This document shows, one piece after another, positions 11,574 through 24,365 of a DNA stretch of 64,000 nt; within the stretch, counting starts at the first letter, position 1, and each line of letters begins with the position of its first letter. A program made the position numbers and the translations under genes. The stretch spans positions 1,736,001 through 1,800,000 of the forward strand of contig OX344753.2 in assembly GCA_947034885.2 (NCBI GenBank). Reading direction: 5' to 3'. This DNA is from Thuidium tamariscinum. Taxonomy: Eukaryota; Streptophyta; Bryopsida; Hypnales; Thuidiaceae. The notes beneath the pieces were generated by a model that saw only the letters and a program-made list of their open reading frames with translations, had not been told where the DNA came from and did not search any database.

Positions 11574-12900
11574 CGTCGTTCAAACACAAATCGACACACA
11601 GTCGCTCGTTCCTGTGACGACTACGCCCGCTGGAAGAAGAATCGAGTGTAAGCCTCCGGTCGCTCCCAGCACCACATAACCTCTCGCTCTCGTTGCAAGA
11701 TTGACCTCGAAGGGAAAACGCCACTTCCCAAATATGTTTTCAAGAAACAAAGAGTCTCAGGCTTTGCAAGCTTGTTGTCGTCCTAATATACTTCCCAGTG
11801 TGTTTCCAAGAAGCAATCCCCTCGTCCTTGCAGTCGTTTTGTGACGTACGTAGTAGACTCGTTAACGCCGTCTTCTGATCCGTTACGTGACCTCACAAGA
11901 AAGTAACCCTCGCCACCAAAAAACACCAAAATACTAACTTAAGTTCGGATGATCCTCAGCAGCTTAATCTTGCACCGACTTCTTGCTCACTCGTCAAGAG
12001 AGCTCGGAGAACGCGAACTCAGAGCGGTGTCCCTGCACTTCTTATTGCCGAGCTCCTCCTCCCCGCAGTCAAACGGATACAAACCTCGTGCAGCCGACCG
12101 AGCAGCAAATGCACCGATTCTTCTTCACTACTAACGCCACTACTTCCTCCCTCAGTCTCCACTCGGTACTTGTGTAGTTGGAATGACGATCGCAGAAGGC
12201 GGGTTATGTAATTAGAGTCCGCCCTGGCCTCCCCAGTCCGGTCCAGCTAGTCCAGGTCTAGTTCCAGTCAAAGAAGAAGAAGGAGAAGAAGCTGCAGAGA
12301 CGGAGCACGAGGGTTGTGGCTGTTCAGAAGTACAATAGTCGTGGTCTACTACCCACTATGCTGCGGTCGTCTTAAGAAAAACCTAGAAAGGGAAGTGGGG
12401 CCAGGAATAGAAAAAAGGAACGACGGAAGGTCGGCACCAATTTGGCTATGGAAGAACGGGAAGGATCAAGGATGCGGTGGAAGGCGAGGGCCAGCCCAAG
12501 GAAAGCAGAGTCTTGGTCAAAGCAACGACTAAGTTAAGGGGAAAAATAACCAGGACGGAATGAAAGCGGAGGAAGACGATGACGGTACTGCTACGACTGA
12601 CTACGGACCTGACCAGTAAGTAGTGATGACGCACTGACTAGTAACTGACATCGTCAAAGGGACGTGGTGTGATCTGGAGGGTGGGATTGGGTCGTCGATC
12701 GGATGGTTGGCAGGAGGGCTGGATTTACAACCGCTTCAGGGATTGCGCTGCTGGCTGAGCTAAGCTGATGAGGATCAGGAGTCTTGGACTAGGGATAGTC
12801 AATTCAAACTTCAGGGAGAATTATGCTGTCAATGGTGGCAATTTTCTTTTTATCTGTTTTAATGTTTTTCTTCTGGTATTTTTATTTTTAAAATTTTCTC
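11574..12900. other. GC-richer upstream flank of the DUF4228 gene
   Basis: This stretch directly upstream of the minus-strand DUF4228 start is much less AT-rich than the rest of the first 37 kb. It contains a short GAAGAAGAAGGAGAAG purine run at about 12268-12290. It probably holds the 5' untranslated region and promoter, perhaps shared with an unrecognised divergent transcript. Open frames of 60-80 codons occur on both strands, but none resembles a known protein. No clear TATA box for the minus-strand gene was found. Confidence 0.4.
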
Positions 12901-15900
12901 TTTTTTTTTTGAATTAAACAATCTTCAATGGGCGCGGGAAAAAGGGTCTTTAGGTTCTTTTCTATGCCACTAGGTCTAGTCGTAGCGAGCTTTTGCATAA
13001 AGGTGGTCATTGTTCTTGTCTCTATATGAAAGACATCTCTTACAAGGATTTTGTGCCTCCTAAGAATGAAACGTGTGTAAGAAGCAGTGGTAACATGTTG
13101 GAGGTCATCATTACAAATCGGATGGATTTCTTCAATTTAGTAGAATTGTGACATGTGCTCTAGTAGAAAGCTAAGGTTTTTGAAGTGCAGTGCCAAAACA
13201 TGATTCCAAAGATCCGTGTGAGAACATCTTGGTGATGATATTGTATTATTCCTATTACATATAGCATTTAATAGAGGATATTGATATGATATTATTTTTT
13301 TATCACACATAGCATTCAAAATACATAAACTAAGGGTGATGATATGATATTATATTATTCCTATCACATATAGCATTGAAGTACATTAACCCTAAAGCGC
13401 ATTGACATCCACTTTCTAGATGATATGCAAATTCAAATTCAAATTCAAATTTCTTTCTCGTCACAACTTGGATGAAAGTCATTTTAATTTTCAAAGATAC
13501 TTTATGAAGTTGTTGTCCTATCCAAGGGTTGGATTTGGTGTAACTAGAGTACAAATTTTTCTAAAATTACAAATATGGAAGTTGATCAAGTAATTGATTT
13601 GCATTGATCCTAGTTCAAACTTGGATTTGCAAAAATGAGGTGATAGAATCAAAGAACACATAAATTTCAAAAAATCACCATGTGAAGAGAACCACATTTC
13701 AAGTCCATTCCAACAAAATCTACCCAAAAAGTGATAACATTTCGCTTGTCATTGAATTTAGAAGGAAATTTGAATTTTCTATTTCAAAATTTATTAAAAA
13801 AAATATTGGTGATAGCATTGGTGACTCCAACCGTAGAGATAAAATCTAAAATCTAAACTCTATAACTCTCATTTGCATTTCAATTCCAAAATATTCTTCC
13901 AAATACTCTGGTAGTACTTTATAATGATTTTTCCAAAATTGTCAATTCTACAAATGAGTCTCAACACTCAGGGGTTAATAGAGATTTTATTCAATTTATA
14001 ACATAAATCTTGATGTAATTAGGCTATATTGCAAAATTATATTTCCCAAGACGCATTCGGGGCTAGTTTGGTGCTAATATGATAAAATTTCCATCACACA
14101 TAGCATTCAAAGTAATAAAGAGTTTGCTCAATTTATAAATAATTCAAATCATATTATCTTTGGACTGCATTGCAAGAGATGCTTCAAAAGATTCAAGGAG
14201 GATCAATTTCACATTGATATGATAATGTTCCCATCACATAGCATTCAAAGGAATTGACACAATTTTTTTCATTTCATAATCCAAAATTAAATTTTTTTTC
14301 ACTTCAACAAATACTAAGGCATATTTTTATTTTTTTGAAAAACTCATGCAATGCTTGATTACCCTCTTTACTCTTCCACACAATTTCTACTTTATTCCCA
14401 TATTACTAACTAATATATATTTTTAATTATTCTTCATTTTGTTTTACTCCTAAGTATTTGCTCTTACATCTAGCAACCCAAATGCTAAGTTATAGCAAAT
14501 ACCTATCAACCTTTGAAAGTCTATTTTTTGTATTAAATAATAAGATATTAATTAACAATGGAACTAAAACTTCATAATATGAAATTTTGTATGTGGCAAT
14601 GTCCATAAAAGTTTAGAGAATTCTTTTTTTAATCTTTAGTTTGGTGCCTTCATACAATTAGTTCTTTATTTGCATTTAGTCATTAGATTCTTTCATCATC
14701 CATTCAACATTTGTTTACATCATTTTAATAGCACAAAGTCTGTCTATATGTGTTTTCTTCTAATGTAATGGTCTTCCAACTAGTTGAAGAATGTAATATA
14801 CAAACAATGGCATTTTTAAATTGTTAAATATACCTCTAGGAATTTTTGAAGTGGTAAGAAATAATTGTCTAGATTATATAAAAATAAAACATATCAATGC
14901 CTCCTAGCTTAGTTTCTATTCAAAGGATAAAACCAATTTTTAAAATGAACAAAACTATGTATCAAGTAGAAAAGAATTTCTTGCACCAAACTACATAACT
15001 AGAGGTTTTGTGTCACCTTTGCATATGGGCCCTAACTTCATGTCCAATTGGTGTCCTAAAAGCAACAAACTTTTGGGATCATGTGTAGTTTGATTTTCAA
15101 GACTTCTTTCCTTTCTATTGCTAGTAAAACTTTTGATTTTGACTTGTAAAATCACAACCTTGTCTCAACTAAATTCACTTTCAATTCTTTTTTTAGTCAA
15201 ATTAGGATTTGATCCCAACTACTTGTATACAATTTTTTGCCCAGATTTGGGCTAAAGTGGCTTTCAATGGTTTGCATAACATTCATTAGTAGAGAGGACT
15301 TCTACCTTTGCTTGGACAAAATGGTGTAGAATATTCTACATCATTTTGTTCATCGCATGAAATGGTATGGAATGTTCCACTCCATCAGTAGCTAATAGAA
15401 CATTTGTTAAAAATTGTCAAAGTTTCAAATAACAATCAATCACGTGAATAGCATAAGGATAATTATTTAATTGTAGTGATTGCATTGTATGCAATGAAGA
15501 CAAACTCTATCATGTCAATTACAATTTGGTGGCAGTGAGTGGTTACTGGCTAGATTAATTGTTTATCAACTTTCTTTAGGCTCTTATGAAGTCAAAAACA
15601 AATTTTAAGCATATAGTAATGTATATATAGGTGTCAAATATTAACATTTGCTTATTATCCATCTTAAACCATCTTGGCTCCTATCATGATATAGATTTAT
15701 GGATGAAATTTGCTACAAATGCTTGAAGAGAGGCAAAAGTAGCCTCTCTTCAAGCTACTAAATGTTATGTGGGGTTTGCCCGGTTGAGCATCATTCTAGT
15801 TTTTAGGAGCATGTGTAAATTTAGACTTTAATCCTTCATTGCCAAGGTGGATATTGGAGGTGGATAGAATCCATCCCCTAAGAATAAAAAAGAAGGTAGA

Positions 15901-16096
15901 GATTTCACAAATCATGTTGAATCTTTTGAATCTAGAATTCAATAGGCTAATAGTTTTGCTATCACATGATCTCGTAGCTTCATGGTCTTTCATAATGTGA
16001 GACTAAATTGTGTGACCTTTGGATTGGCTAGACCTCATGCTATCAACAAGGCTTCGACTAGGAGATGCCAATTGGAGACTGTTGGTCTCATACGGA
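12901..16096. other. AT-rich intergenic DNA with short local repeats
   Basis: No gene recognised. A unit with ATTATTCCTATCACATATAGC is repeated imperfectly three times at about 13230-13390, and related TCACATAGCATTCAAA segments lie near 14095 and 14228. A 6-base AAATTC run lies at about 13427-13450. A perfect hairpin lies at 15721-15755. Confidence 0.5.
15721..15755. repeat. Perfect 14-bp stem hairpin
   Basis: GCTTGAAGAGAGGC and its exact complement, separated by seven bases (AAAAGTA). In plant intergenic DNA this has no assigned function; it may be a remnant of a small foldback element. Confidence 0.6.
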
Positions 16097-16359
16097 GGAC
16101 GTTAGATCCTACCATCAAAGGTGGGCCCAGTAGGTTGGATTTATCCCAGGGTAAATGCTGAAATTTTTTTATTCTTTGCACAATTTTTTTTTTACAAATC
16201 CTGAATTCATATTTGTGATTAGAGACCCCAAATTAGCTAGGAAGAGTCAATAACATACCCCTAAACATGGTGTAAAATAGGGGGCTTATTTACTTTTACC
16301 CCCCAATAATTCAAGTTTTACCCTTTTGGGCCCACCTTTGATGGTAGGATTTAACGTCC
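16097..16359. mobile_element. GGACGTTA-ended MITE, 263 bp
   Basis: Inverted repeats of 33 bases at 16097-16129 and 16327-16359 differ at one position. They begin GGACGTTA and end GGTGGGCCCA. The interior carries GACCCCAAATTAGCTAGG-like sequence and TAAACATGGTGTAAAATAGG. These also occur in inverse orientation at about 6050-6200 and in a decayed copy at about 25840-26015. No coding capacity. A target duplication could not be defined. Confidence 0.8.
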
Positions 16360-17211
16360 TGCATTTCATACTTGCCGATGCTTGATTTTAGTTTGTACAT
16401 GTACTATGAAGTTGTACACACTTCCTCCTCTTTGTGCATGGAATATTTGGCCATGAGGTCAACTTTTGGTGCCTTTGAACAACAAAAGAACCACAGACTG
16501 CACTATCTTTCAACTGCCTGAGTGTCCATTTTAATTGAAATATGGGCAACCTACTTTCACTTGTTGCTATTGAAACCAAGTACAAGATTTCTGGTCATTA
16601 TGACAAAGAGCTCACACATTGCATTTCAGTTCTTGCAAAGATTTCTTGCTTTCTTGCTTATTTTCATGTTGACAAGTCCACCCTACTCACGGAATTTGAA
16701 CAAAAGAATTTGGATTCTGCATGTCAAAATCTACTCTGCTGATCAAGGTTGCCTCTAAAATCACATTTTTTTTACATAAGCATGTTGAGGAACACACTAC
16801 AAGGGTTTCCATCAGGAAGAAAGGCTACTTTCATGCCAAGTAAACCACCTATCGCAGCCACGTATTGAACCCACAACATCTCCATTCGGTTTGGGTACCG
16901 TTTTGCCTTCATCTCGTAGTTTAGGGTCATCTTGGACCTACAATCACACTTTGATCTCAGAAGAAGTTTACCATCAAATGTTTTAATCAGAAGATCAGTT
17001 AATGGCCTTATGTTGATCGGATTGTTGCGGTTCCTAGCTCAGTGATGCATGCACTTTATATTTCAACAGTGAAATTCTCAGAGACTACGTAAATCAATTG
17101 GGTGAGTGATTTTCCTCGATCACCACACTCCATTTTGTGGTCTACGGGGCCTTCGCAGGATTAATCCATAAACGTTGACATGGATGTTTAGACATTTAGT
17201 GTTTGATGGAT

Positions 17212-17403
17212 GATTGAGTATCTTTTTTGTGGTAAAGAATTGCAACTATTCATCTTTGAAATTTTGTGTAGAAAGGGGAGATTTTCTATAGTAGTTTGAC
17301 TTCCAATGAGTACTTAAACTTTTGGAATTTTGTAAATCAATGATTCTCATGGCTATCAAAATGAATGATTTCTATGGTCACCAATCCATCCTTTAAGGAT
17401 TAA
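17212..17403. mobile_element. Short TTAA-type MITE, degraded copy 3
   Basis: The right end CCATCCTTTAAGGATTAA matches the terminus of the 4660 copy. The internal GTAGAAAGGGGAGATTTTC and GACTTCCAATGAGT blocks are conserved. The left end is not clear. Confidence 0.55.
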
Positions 17404-18057
17404 GGAACATTCTTTCAATGCAAGAATCCAAAATGTTTTGGAGTGGACAACTTAGCATTGTGGAAATATAAACTAATAGTACAAGGTTTGTGCATGGTTT
17501 TAGTAGGGTAGGAGGTCCATAAACCAAATCGATTTTGGATGTGTCCAATAGCTATTCAGGAATGAGTGATGTTTTCCTTGAAATATCTATGACTTTCATC
17601 GATGGAGTAAGATAAAATAACCCAATGTAGTTAGATGACCTATAGTAGACACTTAGGAAATGATCCCATTGTGAATTTTTTCAATATGTGAGATTTGGGT
17701 CACAATCAATGTCTTACATGACAGAAATGGAATGATTAGTCACTTCATTAGTCACTTCCAACTTTTCAATGTAAAATTCATCATAAGAATTGACTTTTTA
17801 AGTTTTCCATGTTAGAAAATCTTATGATTGCATTAGGTAGTAAGATGAGCATCATAGATTCAAATTTTGTTGGTTGTGGAGTACTCTATAGTCCCTTTAG
17901 GGCCATGATGCAATGAACACTTCAAAAATTCCTAGTGAATTTACACTTTGTTGAAAAGACATGATTTCAATTGCGCTTGTCATTTCTCACACTTGTCTTA
18001 GTGTGGAAAAAATATTAAAAAATTTCAACAATAGCATGAGGCCAAACTTCTACATTA

Positions 18058-18379
18058 GAGGTGATTTGAGGCCTTTAGAAGCCCATTTCAGGATTGTTCC
18101 CGTAATAACTAGCCGTTGTTAGCTAGCAATTACTGTAAATAAATTTAAAAAATAAAAAAATTGGGGGGGAGGGGGGGCTTGAAATGTGAAAAAAAGTTTA
18201 TCTAAAAAAAATTGATAATGTGGTACTCTCTTGACCATGTCGGATCTGCGTTACCATGGCAGTTTCTGCATTACCGTGGCAGTTTCTGCATTACTGTGGC
18301 AGTTTCTGTGTTACCGTGGCAGTTTCTGCGTTCCTGCAGTCATGAAACTCGCAATCTTCCGGTGGCCTCAAATCTCCTC
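18058..18379 (-). mobile_element. TA-flanked MITE, copy 2 (inverse orientation)
   Basis: Ends GAGGTGATTTGAGGCC and GGCCTCAAATCTCCTC, flanked by TA at 18056-18057 and 18380-18381. It contains TTTCAGGATTGTTCCC, the complement of the right-end block of the other copies. An internal 20-bp tandem array (18251-18330) is unique to this copy. Confidence 0.75.
18251..18330. repeat. 20-bp minisatellite, four copies
   Basis: TTACCGTGGCAGTTTCTGCA repeated four times with few changes, inside the TA-flanked MITE. It lies where other copies have the GTGGTCGAGCGACTGCCAC block and probably grew from it. Confidence 0.9.
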
Positions 18380-18579
18380 TAATGATTTTGACCACAGTGA
18401 GCTCTTTTACCTGAGATGTGCTTGTAAAGGGACAGTTTACTTCTAGTTGGGAGGAGTTTCTGTTGACGTGTTGTACTAACATAGATCCACTATTTGTGAG
18501 GTGGCTACATGTACATATGAGGCAACACGGCAGTTCCGGAAATCCAGTGCTGAATCTTTCATGTTTGGTTTTTCAGATT

Positions 18580-18690
18580 GAAGTAGCTTTTTAAGAAAAA
18601 TTAAATTAAATTGAAGTAGCTTTTACAAAAAACATTAGATTCAATTGAAGTAGCTTTTTAAAAAAACATTAAATTCAATTGAAGTAGCTT
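18580..18690. repeat. 33-34-bp tandem repeat, four copies
   Basis: GAAGTAGCTTTT begins at 18580, 18613, 18647 and 18681, separated by A-rich linkers with CATTAAATTCAATT. Confidence 0.85.
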
Positions 18691-18979
18691 TTGGTCATAC
18701 CCCTTTGGATGGGATTTCATTTGGAAATTCTACTTTGATTTTCACAACTTACAATATTCTCCACTCCACTGATATATTGTAGTGCGCAGTACGGTTCCGC
18801 GGAGTCAACTTTGGAGTTGGTGTTGGATATATTGAGGAGACATCAAACATCAATCTGTGCAAGTTGGTTGTCTGCAGTACGAAGGAAATAGTATTTTAGA
18901 TTGCTAGGAAAAGGTCATTACCCTTGAAAGCATTCCACTCATCAATGGAAACGAGCCATTACATTTTGGGCAAGTTTTT

Positions 18980-19208
18980 TATTCCTTGAAGGATGGATTG
19001 GTGGCCAAGGAAATCATGCATTTTGATACCGTGTGACATCATCTATTTTGAGAAAGCAAAATATACTCATTGGAAGTCAAAGTCCTGTAGAAGATTTTCC
19101 CTTTCTACCCCTAATACCAAAGATGAACAGTTGCATTTCTATCTTGCAAGGAAAGATTCTTTGTCATTCAATGACGACAAAATGTCCTTGTCAACATTTG
19201 AGGGTTAA
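18980..19208. mobile_element. Short TTAA-type MITE, copy 4
   Basis: Left end CCTTGAAGGATGG with a decayed TTAA; right end GAGGGTTAA (TTAA 19205-19208). The interior closely matches the 4660 element and the next copy. It shares its right TTAA with copy 5, giving a head-to-tail pair. Confidence 0.75.
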
Positions 19209-19434
19209 CCCTTAAAGGACAAATTGGTGGCCGTAGAAATCATGCATTTTAATACTATGTGACATCATCTACTTTGAACAAGCCAAATATTTTCATTGAA
19301 ATTCAAAGTCATGTAGAAGATTTTCCTTTTCTACCTCTAATGCTAGGGATGAATAGTTGCACTTCTCCCTTACAAGGCAAGATTCTTTGTCATTCATTGG
19401 ATACAAAACGTCCACCTCGACATTTAAGGATTAA
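19205..19434. mobile_element. Short TTAA-type MITE, copy 5
   Basis: TTAA at 19205-19208 and 19431-19434. Ends CCCTTAAAGGAC and, inverted, CCTTAAATGTCG. Inserted directly beside copy 4 using the same TTAA, in the same orientation. Confidence 0.75.
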
Positions 19435-19815
19435 GAGTAATCCTAGAACAGTACAGAGAATCAACACTATAAACATTTTTATACCATTGATCTTCCTTTG
19501 ATAAAGAAGATCAACAATGAAGAATATTTTAAAGTATTGCTTCATTGTGTTGTTGTGGGACTGCTCTAAGAATGTAAGTTTTGGCAATTGATTTTGTCTA
19601 TTTAAGATGGTGATATAGAGTAGGGATTTCTTGTGTAGCTTTTCAAGACATCAAATTGCAAAACAAGTTTAAAGATAGGGGTTTCCATCATTAATTTTTT
19701 TTAAATTCCCAACTATTGTGCTACTAAAAAAATTCTTGTTATCTCTAATTGTGAAAGATGTAGGCATAGTCAAAGATTGGAAAAAATATCTCACTAGTAA
19801 AAAAGGGTTATCGTT

Positions 19816-19928
19816 TTGGCACTAAGGAATGGTACTAAAGCATGGTGCACAAGGCCCATGTTGGCCTATGAACATTGTCCAATGTGGGCCTTGGATACCA
19901 CACTTTGATACTATTCCTTTGTACCCAA
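19816..19928. repeat. Imperfect long hairpin (arms about 49 bp)
   Basis: The arm at 19816-19864 pairs with 19879-19928 around a 14-base loop. The inner part AAGGCCCATGTTGG/CCAATGTGGGCCTT is nearly perfect and the whole arm matches at about four bases in five. Size and shape suit a small MITE or a microRNA-type precursor; no expression evidence. Confidence 0.6.
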
Positions 19929-22687
19929 AGCCCACCATATTACCAGTGTTTAAGGGCATGCATAGAATTAGGATTACTAAATAAAAAAATAATATTTTGA
20001 AGCTTTAATATACAATCCATCTTTTTAAATTTTGGTTTAAGACACAATAACATACAAATACTTGTAAGAATGATTGTCTAAATAGTTACAAAGAGTGAAA
20101 GATTGAGCAAGGAAAAATAATACTTAGATATCTAATTTTTCCAAAGATATGATATTAGAGTTATAATAAAGCATGTTGTTAAAATGAAATGAAAAAGATA
20201 TCTATGAGCATTTCCATTATAGTCGGCAAATGTTAATGAATGGTACAATGGTAAAATTGATGCATGTGATACAAGATCATCTATGTAATCAATGGATCCT
20301 ACATGCAATTTCAATGCCAATTAACATCAATTATTTGGAACTTCTATTTTTTGTACAATGTTCAAAGAAGTGCATTTAGAGCTCATAGTAATTCATAGTG
20401 AATAATTATATTAAAAAATCCCTCCAAACTAGCACTAACAATTAAATCTTAGTTAGTATAGTTTTGATTATGTTTTTTCCTTCATTGCATATTAACTTTG
20501 TGCATATATCTCAACTTCAAATTTCAGTGCAAATTTGTTTGTGTAGAATTTATTTTGAAGATTCTTGTGTTATATAAATCCTTGGATATTAAACTACCAC
20601 TCTCAAAATCAAAACTCAAGTCTACTTCAAAAATCATTGTACATATTAGACTTAATCATAAGAATTTTCCTAATTTATAGAAGGGGTATCAACAAAAGCT
20701 TTAACCAAGTGAATTACAAAAGGAATACAACACCAAACGCCATCAATCACAAGTAGGGTGCTTCAAGGAATTTTGTCTCGTATTTTCTTCAAACTCTGGT
20801 TCATAGTCCTTTGTCACACACACTTTACAATAAACCCTATTGCAATACCATAATCCTTTGACAAAAAAAAAGATATACAAATATATTCACTAAAATCTTT
20901 AAAATGTATCGGTCTAGAATCCAAGCATTGTAATTTAGTATTGGAATAATATAAACTAGGAAGATGCTTTTTGAAAAAGAAGATTAAAGACAAATTCAAT
21001 TTGATGGCATGTTAGATGGAATTTGAAGCTATGGCCTTCACATGGTAAAATATTGCCAACAATCCTTCATTAATTACAAAAATTGTTTTTTTACAAGCCA
21101 AAACATTGTATAAAAAATGCATACAAATATGTCTATAAATGAAATTTATATTCTTGGTTTATAAGAAGAATTTGCATTCAAAAATTTAATTGATGCATAT
21201 AAAGGCATCCATAGTCAATCGGTTACATTTGACAAATACTTAAAAGAACACAAAATAATTTTTTAGGAATTTTAAGTGCTCACTATTGCCTTTCATCACC
21301 CTACAACTATAAATTTTTTAATAAAATTAAAGGATAAGTTGTTCTAGTGGGACCATGTTCACAATTACCGAAGAATAATTTTGGTTCGTTTAGGACTTAG
21401 AAATTATACTTGCTACAAAGTGATTTGAAAAGCTTAATGTTAGGTATCAATTTGAGTTTGTTTCCTATACAACCTATCATTTTCTAAATCATTACATCAA
21501 TTTTCATGGCCAGAATCCTTAAAAGATTGAAAAAGATCCTTCCATCAAAAAAGTTATAAATTGCACTTCAACTGAATTTGCAAAGTGAGCATGCCACAAC
21601 ATTTTTTACCTTCCTAGATAGATGAAAAATTCTTTCCCTATTTTATAGGTGGTTATTTTCCTATTTGTCTACTTCACTAATCTAATCTATGGTCCCTAAC
21701 TTTCAAATATGAAATCAAATTTTGCCAAATTTGATCATCAATTCTAATAATGTGTTCAATTTGTATATATATAGCAACTATTGTCAATTCTGAGTGTATA
21801 GTAACAATTCTATCACTATGCACTGAAGATTTTAATTAACTAATTTTCAAATTTAGAAACCCACCCACCCAGGTTTTTAGATTTTTTAATAATTAAAACT
21901 AATTCCTTATCCCCCCCTACTTGTAATTTTTTGAACCAGGTTAACTTGATAGTCAATCAATATGGGACAATCAAAATCCTGTATCCACTTCCATATCCAT
22001 TTTTGTTCCCATATTCAGATATCAAGTTTTTGTGTTTATATTTTGATATTGTACATGTGTTTTGTATTCATATAATATTTGTATTAGTATTTGAATTAGT
22101 GTTTGGATAGCTTAGATTAAATCTCACAAAGATCAATGGCTTGTGATTTTTTGAGAAATCAATGGCATTTTGGAAAGGAAGCATTTAAAAAAAATCAACA
22201 ATTTGTGTTTTTTGACCGGGGGGGGACTATTGGCAAACCAAGATGCATGCACCCTAGTGTCTTCTTTAAGGGGAAAAATTTAGAATTAAATCCCCCCTTG
22301 CAATGAGGTGGGTAGACTAAAAATCATACCTTATTAAAAATCGCAATTATAACTAAGACTCACAATATATGTCCATCATATATATATACCCAAAAACTTT
22401 GATCCTTCATTGCGTTTGCATGTGGTACCCAATTGTTGTGTTCTTTGGTGCATTGGAACCTCTTTTCATATACCAAGAAGAGAATAATAAAAATTTGACC
22501 ATTCCTAAAATAGAAACAAGGCATAGTAGTAAATAGTTGCAATTTGGGGGATACTCACTTTACATGCTTAGATACAATATACACTATAAATAGTCAAATT
22601 AGGTTGCTCCATACCAATTTCTCGATATGACACTATGTAAATATCTATTGTTATTATAGAAGAATGGACCATTGTAGTTTTGCATTA

Positions 22688-22962
22688 GGAGGGATTTGAG
22701 GGCAATGGGAGCCTGTGAGTTCCCACAGCCCGAAATCGCGAAAACAGGGTCTGGGAATGCAGTTCTACAGGAATCCGACGTGGTCGAGCGACTGCCACAT
22801 CATTGACTTTTTTTTTCCAAATTTTTTTTTTGACTTTTTTTCATATTTCAGGACCCACATTTTTATTTTTTATTTTTTAAATGCTGACCAGCAGCCAGCC
22901 GTTCCCAAACCCTGTTTCGGGAACAATCCTGAAACGGCCCTTTGCTGGCCTCAAATCCCTCC
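22688..22962 (+). mobile_element. TA-flanked MITE, copy 3
   Basis: Ends GGAGGGATTTGAGG and CCTCAAATCCCTCC, exact complements, flanked by TA at 22686-22687 and 22963-22964. It contains GTGGTCGAGCGACTGCCAC and CCTGAAACGGCCC. This is the best-preserved copy of the family. Confidence 0.85.
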
Positions 22963-24365
22963 TAATGAGTTAGGTATTGTTGTAATTGAGACTTGTGAAC
23001 CTTCATGTGTACAAATGAAAGTATAATAGAACCACCCATAGTTGACCAGTTAAGAAATTTCATGAATGTTCTAAAGCAATAGAAGGCAATGCAATTTTTT
23101 TCCCTTGTAGAAGAATAGAAATGATAGGCATTGACAGTTTTTTTCCCTTGAATATAAATTATAGAGTACTAATCATTTGGAAGCCAAAAGTTGGCCTAAA
23201 CCCATTGCTAATATATGGTCTTCCAATTCCAATCATTCAAGAGCTCATTTCTCGCTCATTACTTCAAAACATATGTTGTGAGCTTATTACTTCCAATCTT
23301 GAAAAGGAGTAAAAAAATACATTCTAAGCTTTGGTTGAAAATGGTTGCACCTAAGGTAAGAGGCTCATAAATCGCTCATTCGAGGGCTGGTTTGCCTTTA
23401 TCATGTAATTTTTAGATGATAATATTTTTTGCTCATTTTTCAAGCAAAGAGAAATAAATGAGGAATCTAAAACAAGTTGTTTCGTAATCTTTGGAGCATT
23501 TATGAATTACTTATGGATTTTCAAACAAAATCTCGCATATGGCCCTATTTGTGATTCATAGGACTTGGCCCCCCAAATATGCTTAGTTTTAAAAAAATGG
23601 TTTTGTTCAAAAACTAGCATTACAACATGTAAAAAGTACTTCCTCGATCTGTCCTACTAAAAGCTTCCAAAACTTTTTTCCGTAAGAAATTAACTATGTT
23701 TTTGATGAAAGAGCTAGAAATACATGCACTAAAGAGTGAATAAGTCCCATCCCTTGGTTCTAAGCAAAATTTGGAGCTTAGGCACTATTGTTTAGGCCCC
23801 TGAAATACAAGTTCAAAGTACAAAATTTGAGATATTTTATAATTGTTGCCAGCTTTGTCATTTTAGATGATTTAAAGGATGGTGGATACAATGGGTTTCT
23901 AATAACATGTTCCCCAACTCTAAGTATCCAAAAATAAATTAAAAAGTAGCCTAGTTAATGATCAAATTTTAATAGTGCCAAAGTAGTCTCTAAACAAGTT
24001 GTGAACACTACTATTTGAAGAAGCAATTAGTACAAGGTGCCTGATATTGCCATTTTAGGCCAAGCTTGTAAGGCTAATGATAGGCTCTTAGATTGTTTCA
24101 CTTACCTCCACAAGGTTGTTTAGCACAACATTCACTAAACATTCAAAATCACAAAAAGGAGTTTTTTAGTGGGACATAAATTTTGCTTGATTTGGAAGCT
24201 TATAGTAGGACAAAAGGAGTAATAGAGATGGTTTCTAAATGCGACCCTTTCTAAAATTGAAATGAATTCTTGAATCAATCATTATTTTAAATTTTTTAAC
24301 ATTTGTAAGAAGATAGTTGAACAACCAATTCTTATTTTGAATAAAACTAGTAAACACCTATCTAC

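Larger units (their letters stand above)
19435..24365. other. AT-rich intergenic DNA without a recognised gene
   Basis: Apart from the hairpin at 19816-19928 and the MITE at 22688-22962, nothing gene-like is visible. A start resembling the TAAGGTA MITE (TAAGGTAAGAGGCTCATAA) lies at 23352 without a clear right end. A decayed repeat shared with 8.2 kb is at about 20765-20845. Confidence 0.45.

Noticed and set aside
15318..15347. Palindrome AAAATGGTGTAGAA / TTCTACATCATTTT as a regulatory site
   Set aside because: Isolated, imperfect and in AT-rich DNA where such symmetry is common; no gene nearby.
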